The notes under the pieces are model-generated. The model was not told the DNA's origin. It made no database searches and saw only the letters and a program-made list of their open reading frames with translations. A stretch of 40,348 nucleotides of DNA from Nitrosomonadales bacterium (GTDB taxonomy: Bacteria; Pseudomonadota; Gammaproteobacteria; Burkholderiales; Gallionellaceae): positions 1 through 40,348 of the forward strand of contig JAHFQY010000004.1 in the NCBI GenBank assembly GCA_023259065.1. The letters are read 5' to 3'. Within the stretch, counting starts at the first letter, position 1. Every line of letters starts with the position of its first letter. The translations under genes were made by a program, and so were the position numbers. Positions 38,214 through 40,348 of the stretch are shown here, in pieces.

Positions 38214-40348
38214 TCAAGGTGTAAATTCACGCCAAATCGTTCGCTTGCCCTGAAAGGTGACTTGTGGCGGTGGCAAGCCAAAGCCAGACGGCTGCTTGGG
38301 TGTGCCGTCATCCAATGTTGAAACACCCAGCTTGCCTTCACCGCCGATGTAGCTGACGCTGATACCCACAATCGGGGAGTCGTACTTCAACGAAACAAGC
38401 AGAGTATTCATGTCAAACGAACCGCCTGTTTTGTAATCGAAGAAGTTCAGCCAGCCGTAACCGCCAGGTGAACAGGCAGTATTGGAAGGCACTATCGTTG
38501 GCGTTATCAGCACGCCCGAAACCAGCAGACTGTCAATGTTTGCACGCTCACCCGTGTCTGGGAAATCAACGTACCAGCCCCTGCCCGTGTAAAAATTAAC
38601 CGTATTGCTGGAGGTCACAACACGTTGCGCCCCCCCAGCCGATGTGCCCAAGGTTTGATTGACCAGGGTATTGCGCGGATTAACCAACGTAGCCCCTGAG
38701 TCATCATCCTTGATCGCATACTGGGTCTGCTTCTGCGTCGTGCTCAGGTCGCCGGTCTCCAGATATTTCCCGGTAGCCACAAACACTACCCGTTTGCCGG
38801 CAATTTCTCCCAACGTAGGCGCCGTGGTAATCGGTTGCGGATTGGTTCCGGCGGCATCGGAATACAGGGAGGCAAACTTGATTACATCACCCGTGCCGAT
38901 AGTTGCGGGAACAGTACTGTTGATATCAAAGCGCCAGAGGTTGCCCTGCAGATCACCGCCATAAACATAGCCTGCGGTATTGCCGCCAATATCACTGTTC
39001 CATACCGCAATCTTGGCCAACCCGCTTGGTGTGGTGGTATTGCCCACGCCAGTGGCTATCTTGCTGATAATGGCGCCGGTTGCGGCATCCAGCACATAGA
39101 GGAAGCCCCTGCCAGTGCCCGGGCTGGTATTGTTATAGCCGGAAGTAACCACCACCACCCATGTGCCGTCTACTTTTCTGGTCACCACAGGCTTGCCGTA
39201 GCTATAGCCGAGATCGTCATCCTGGCGAATACCCGTACCGGAAGATGTGGTGAACTCCCACAACAGGGTGGGGGTATTCGGGTCGGTAATATCCAGAGCA
39301 AAGTAACCGCGCCCGCCGCCATTCAGGCCGGATACCAGTATGGTTTTCCATACCGGATTGGAGAACGGCGTGAGGATGCTGTAAGCATTATTGCAATTTG
39401 CAACGCAGACATCCGTCGTTACCGGGCTGCCGTTAACATAATTGGCATGCAGGGTAGAGTAGCTGTAATCCGCCAGCTTCCACATATTGGGGACAACCAT
39501 GCTGGGTACATAAGCCCAGCGCTCCACCCCGGTGTCGGCTGCAAAAGCATGCATCATGCCGTCATTCGCACCCAGATACACTGTTCCGGCGCGGTTTGCA
39601 TAGGCAGCGGCAAACTCGCTATAGCCGGGGTAAGGGTAACTGAATATGGGAGGGCCAAGGTACGCAGGTTGCGACTCCAGGGTATCACCCAGCACTGCAT
39701 CGCGAGCACGATACAACCTGTCCGTCACTGCATTGGTAACACGGTCTTCGTGTCCGTACTGGCCACGCAGATAGTTGATCAGGTTAGTACCTGCAGCTGC
39801 TGTCTGTTGCGCCGCAGTCAGCGTGCTCCACTGGGTCAGCGCGCTGATATGCGTCGCAGAGAAATTCGTCGGGTTAGCCGCCGCATAGCTGGCATCAAAC
39901 TCAACCAGTGTCGTACCGGCAGCATTCGGAGTCTTGATCGCCCGCGTATCAGCCGCGTCAGACACCCTGCTACCCATGGTGCCGGTACACGATGTTGCTA
40001 CCGGCACGTAACAATCTGTGCCCACCATGGAGCCGCCATTGCAGATTACGGAATTGGGCGTAACGCAGTAATAGGTCGTGGCCGAGCCGGTAGTCTCGGA
40101 TACCACGCTGGCCGGAGCAACGCAAGTTGAAGCCACCACGTTTTCCGCGCACCAGGTGGCGTTCTCATTCACGACACCCGTATCAATATTGATGCCGCGA
40201 GCCTCCAGGTTACCCTGCCACTTCATCGTGATATAGCTGGCAACATAGGCAAAGTTGTTACCGGCAACGGGGTTCAGCGTACTGGTGGCGGCCGCAGCAG
40301 CAGAACCTTTCTTGGCGTTGATGCCGGAAAGCGCGTTGGACAAACCTA
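38214..40348 (-). CDS. pilY1: PilY1/PilC-like type IV pilus tip protein, N-terminus cut by the window
   Basis: About 711 residues of the C-terminal part are present; the gene runs past the right edge, and the TTG at 40343 is not a start. The Neisseria PilC beta-propeller domain is clear: RAGTVYLGANDGMMHAFAAD, GVERWAYVPSMV, VSGLNGGGRGYFALDIT, TPTLLWEFTTSSGTGI, YSYGKPVV, YGGDLQGNLWRFDI and VFVATGKYLETGDL. The Ca-binding loop before YGGD is poor in acidic residues (NSDIGGNTAG). PilY1 sits at the pilus tip and acts in adhesion, pilus extension and surface sensing. A Cys-rich insert (about residues 65-120) lies before the propeller. Minor pilin genes would be expected upstream, outside the window. 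Confidence 0.93.
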   Translation of the reverse strand, partial: GLSNALSGINAKKGSAAAAATSTLNPVAGNNFAYVASYITMKWQGNLEARGINIDTGVVNENATWCAENVVASTCVAPASVVSETTGSATTYYCVTPNSVICNGGSMVGTDCYVPVATSCTGTMGSRVSDAADTRAIKTPNAAGTTLVEFDASYAAANPTNFSATHISALTQWSTLTAAQQTAAAGTNLINYLRGQYGHEDRVTNAVTDRLYRARDAVLGDTLESQPAYLGPPIFSYPYPGYSEFAAAYANRAGTVYLGANDGMMHAFAADTGVERWAYVPSMVVPNMWKLADYSYSTLHANYVNGSPVTTDVCVANCNNAYSILTPFSNPVWKTILVSGLNGGGRGYFALDITDPNTPTLLWEFTTSSGTGIRQDDDLGYSYGKPVVTRKVDGTWVVVVTSGYNNTSPGTGRGFLYVLDAATGAIISKIATGVGNTTTPSGLAKIAVWNSDIGGNTAGYVYGGDLQGNLWRFDINSTVPATIGTGDVIKFASLYSDAAGTNPQPITTAPTLGEIAGKRVVFVATGKYLETGDLSTTQKQTQYAIKDDDSGATLVNPRNTLVNQTLGTSAGGAQRVVTSSNTVNFYTGRGWYVDFPDTGERANIDSLLVSGVLITPTIVPSNTACSPGGYGWLNFFDYKTGGSFDMNTLLVSLKYDSPIVGISVSYIGGEGKLGVSTLDDGTPKQPSGFGLPPPQVTFQGKRTIWREFTP

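Overview
The window looks like a chromosomal segment of a betaproteobacterium. The best guess is the Nitrosomonadales/Gallionellaceae neighbourhood, inferred from gene order and the type of dispersed repeats; no rRNA or other taxonomic marker is present to prove it. It is dense, ordinary chromosome, with one two-partner secretion locus at the left end, one small repeat-bounded insertion in the middle, and many palindromic or tandem repeats between genes. Two genes are cut by the window: the TpsA exoprotein on the left (its C-terminus is missing) and a PilY1-like pilus protein on the right (its N-terminus is missing).

Layout. 1-6145 (minus): tpsB-tpsA, an outer-membrane transporter and its large filamentous-haemagglutinin-like substrate. 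6528-9400: queG (minus), divergent from tsaE-amiC (plus). 9397-12219 (minus): a flavoprotein, a SnoaL-like protein and cysM, separated by repeats. 12500-15726 (plus): pepN and a small membrane protein.

15870-34083 (all minus, so transcribed from right to left): gyrA, serC, pheA, hisC, aroF, tyrA, then a 1.46-kb insertion, then an aroA-cmk fusion, rpsA, ihfB, a terminator, lapA, lapB, pyrF, rfaE1, hldD and a terminator. This run joins serine, histidine, phenylalanine and tyrosine synthesis, the shikimate end step, CMP kinase, ribosomal protein S1 and IHF. It continues into the LapAB control module for lipopolysaccharide and the heptose branch of lipopolysaccharide synthesis. Start and stop codons overlap or nearly touch at several joints (serC/pheA, hisC/aroF, lapB/pyrF, pyrF/rfaE1), which suggests translational coupling.

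34291-37096 (plus): ubiG, a HAD phosphatase and a class III cyclase fused to a hemerythrin domain. 37093-40348 (minus): thiO and the C-terminal part of pilY1.

The most unusual elements are four. (1) A lone 227-residue protein with a TIR/nucleoside-deoxyribosyltransferase-like signature sits between two identical 245-bp inverted repeats that split tyrA from aroA. (2) The cyclase-hemerythrin fusion has an apparently complete adenylate cyclase site but a Tyr where one iron-ligand His is expected. (3) A heptanucleotide tandem repeat lies inside the aroA reading frame. (4) A 14-copy heptanucleotide array lies between rfaE1 and hldD, with complementary copies downstream in the same transcript. Several palindromes of REP type are scattered in the gaps.
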